The notes under the pieces are model-generated. The model saw nothing but the letters and a program-made list of their open reading frames with translations. It did not search any database and was not told the origin of the DNA. Both the position numbers and the translations under genes were made by a program. 64,000 bases of DNA from Mycobacterium sp. AZCC_0083 (GTDB lineage Bacteria; Actinomycetota; Actinomycetes; Mycobacteriales; Mycobacteriaceae). Shown here one piece after another: positions 63,670 to 64,000 of the stretch (position 1 is its first letter; every line of letters begins with the position of its first letter). Location: the NCBI RefSeq assembly GCF_014202335.1, contig NZ_JACHGP010000005.1, positions 62,001 to 126,000 of the forward strand, given 5' to 3'.

Positions 63670-64000
63670 ACATCATCGGCTGGTTCACCGACCCGGCGAA
63701 CTGGGCTGGCTCCGGCGGCATCCCGGCCCAGGTCGGCTACCACCTCCTGTACTCGGCGATCGCGCTACTGACGTCCCTGGCGATCGGAGTACCGCTCGGC
63801 ATCGTCATCGGCTACACGGGGCGAGGCGAAGCGGTGGTCGCAGGGTTCGCGAACGCATTGCGGGCGCTCCCGACGCTGGGGCTGCTGGTGCTGCTCTTCC
63901 TGGTCATCTCGCCGGTGGTCGCCGGGCAACTCGTCTTCGTCCTGCCAACCATCGTCGTACTCGTCCTTCTTGCGGTGCCACCGATTCTGACCGGCACGTA
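63666..64000 (+). CDS. OpuC-like ABC permease 2, truncated by the right edge
   Basis: 111 codons are visible from GTG 63666, overlapping permease 1 by 4 bp. HLLYSAIALLTSLAIGVPLG, GFANALRALPTLGLLVLLFL and LVFVLPTIVVLVLLAVPPIL are the first helices of a second permease of the same family. The coupling loop and the rest of the operon lie outside the window. Confidence 0.9.
   Translation, partial: MNIIGWFTDPANWAGSGGIPAQVGYHLLYSAIALLTSLAIGVPLGIVIGYTGRGEAVVAGFANALRALPTLGLLVLLFLVISPVVAGQLVFVLPTIVVLVLLAVPPILTGT

Overview
The window is high-GC actinobacterial chromosome, very probably a mycobacterium of the Mycolicibacterium type. The signs are a secreted cutinase, a WS/DGAT acyltransferase, paired acyl-CoA dehydrogenases, F420-dependent enzymes, a DesA3-type desaturase with its ferredoxin reductase, a KstR-type operator, GAP-family and mycobacterial-type lipoprotein genes, and many GTG starts with 4-bp ATGA/GTGA overlaps. 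I found no rRNA, tRNA, CRISPR array, phage or intact insertion sequence.

Layout. 0-6.2 kb: receiver-phosphatase signalling protein (cut by the left edge), FAD oxidoreductase, a KstR-like box, a methyltransferase, then a decaying stretch: the C-terminal remnant of a flavin monooxygenase, intact nitrobindin and serine-hydrolase genes, and an acyl-CoA carboxylase subunit broken by an internal deletion. 6.2-12.8 kb: winged-helix regulator and membrane protein with a repeated operator, two overlapping FadE genes, cutinase, aldo/keto reductase and AraC regulator. 12.8-20.6 kb: a GAP-family membrane protein and a MoxR-DUF58-VWA-VWA-TPR membrane operon, then a frameshifted membrane gene and an NmrA-type reductase. 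20.6-29.9 kb: amino-acid permease, HrpA helicase, lipoprotein, secreted AOC-like barrel, YCII plus ECF sigma factor. 29.9-37.4 kb: WS/DGAT, DUF899, a PucR regulator divergent from ferredoxin reductase and desaturase, and SelO. 37.4-45.7 kb: GH65 phosphorylase with beta-phosphoglucomutase, a GerW-like protein, a MarR-controlled operon, two F420 enzymes, and small membrane proteins. 45.8-49.1 kb: Kup, a tandem G-rich repeat, HicB-like protein and Cdh.

49.1-56.7 kb is a sugar or polyol ABC import operon (binding protein, double ATPase, two permeases, SDR dehydrogenase). It is divergent from two regulators, the first of which is an unusual chimera of an IclR-type DNA-binding domain and a periplasmic-sugar-binding-protein domain.

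56.8-64.0 kb holds a lipoprotein, a histidine ammonia-lyase (hutH) and, convergent to it, a second lyase of the same fold whose MIO-forming triad reads G-T-G. The second lyase is divergent from an IclR regulator that is translationally coupled to an OpuC-type betaine-class ABC importer (continuing past the right edge). This looks like a compact uptake-and-cleavage locus for a quaternary-amine or histidine-derived substrate. It and the chimeric regulator are the best candidates for undescribed biology here.

A G-rich element, GGGCGAGCGGAGCGACGGGG, recurs at five places, once as a 31-bp tandem triplet, always with the G-rich strand in the sense of the adjoining gene.
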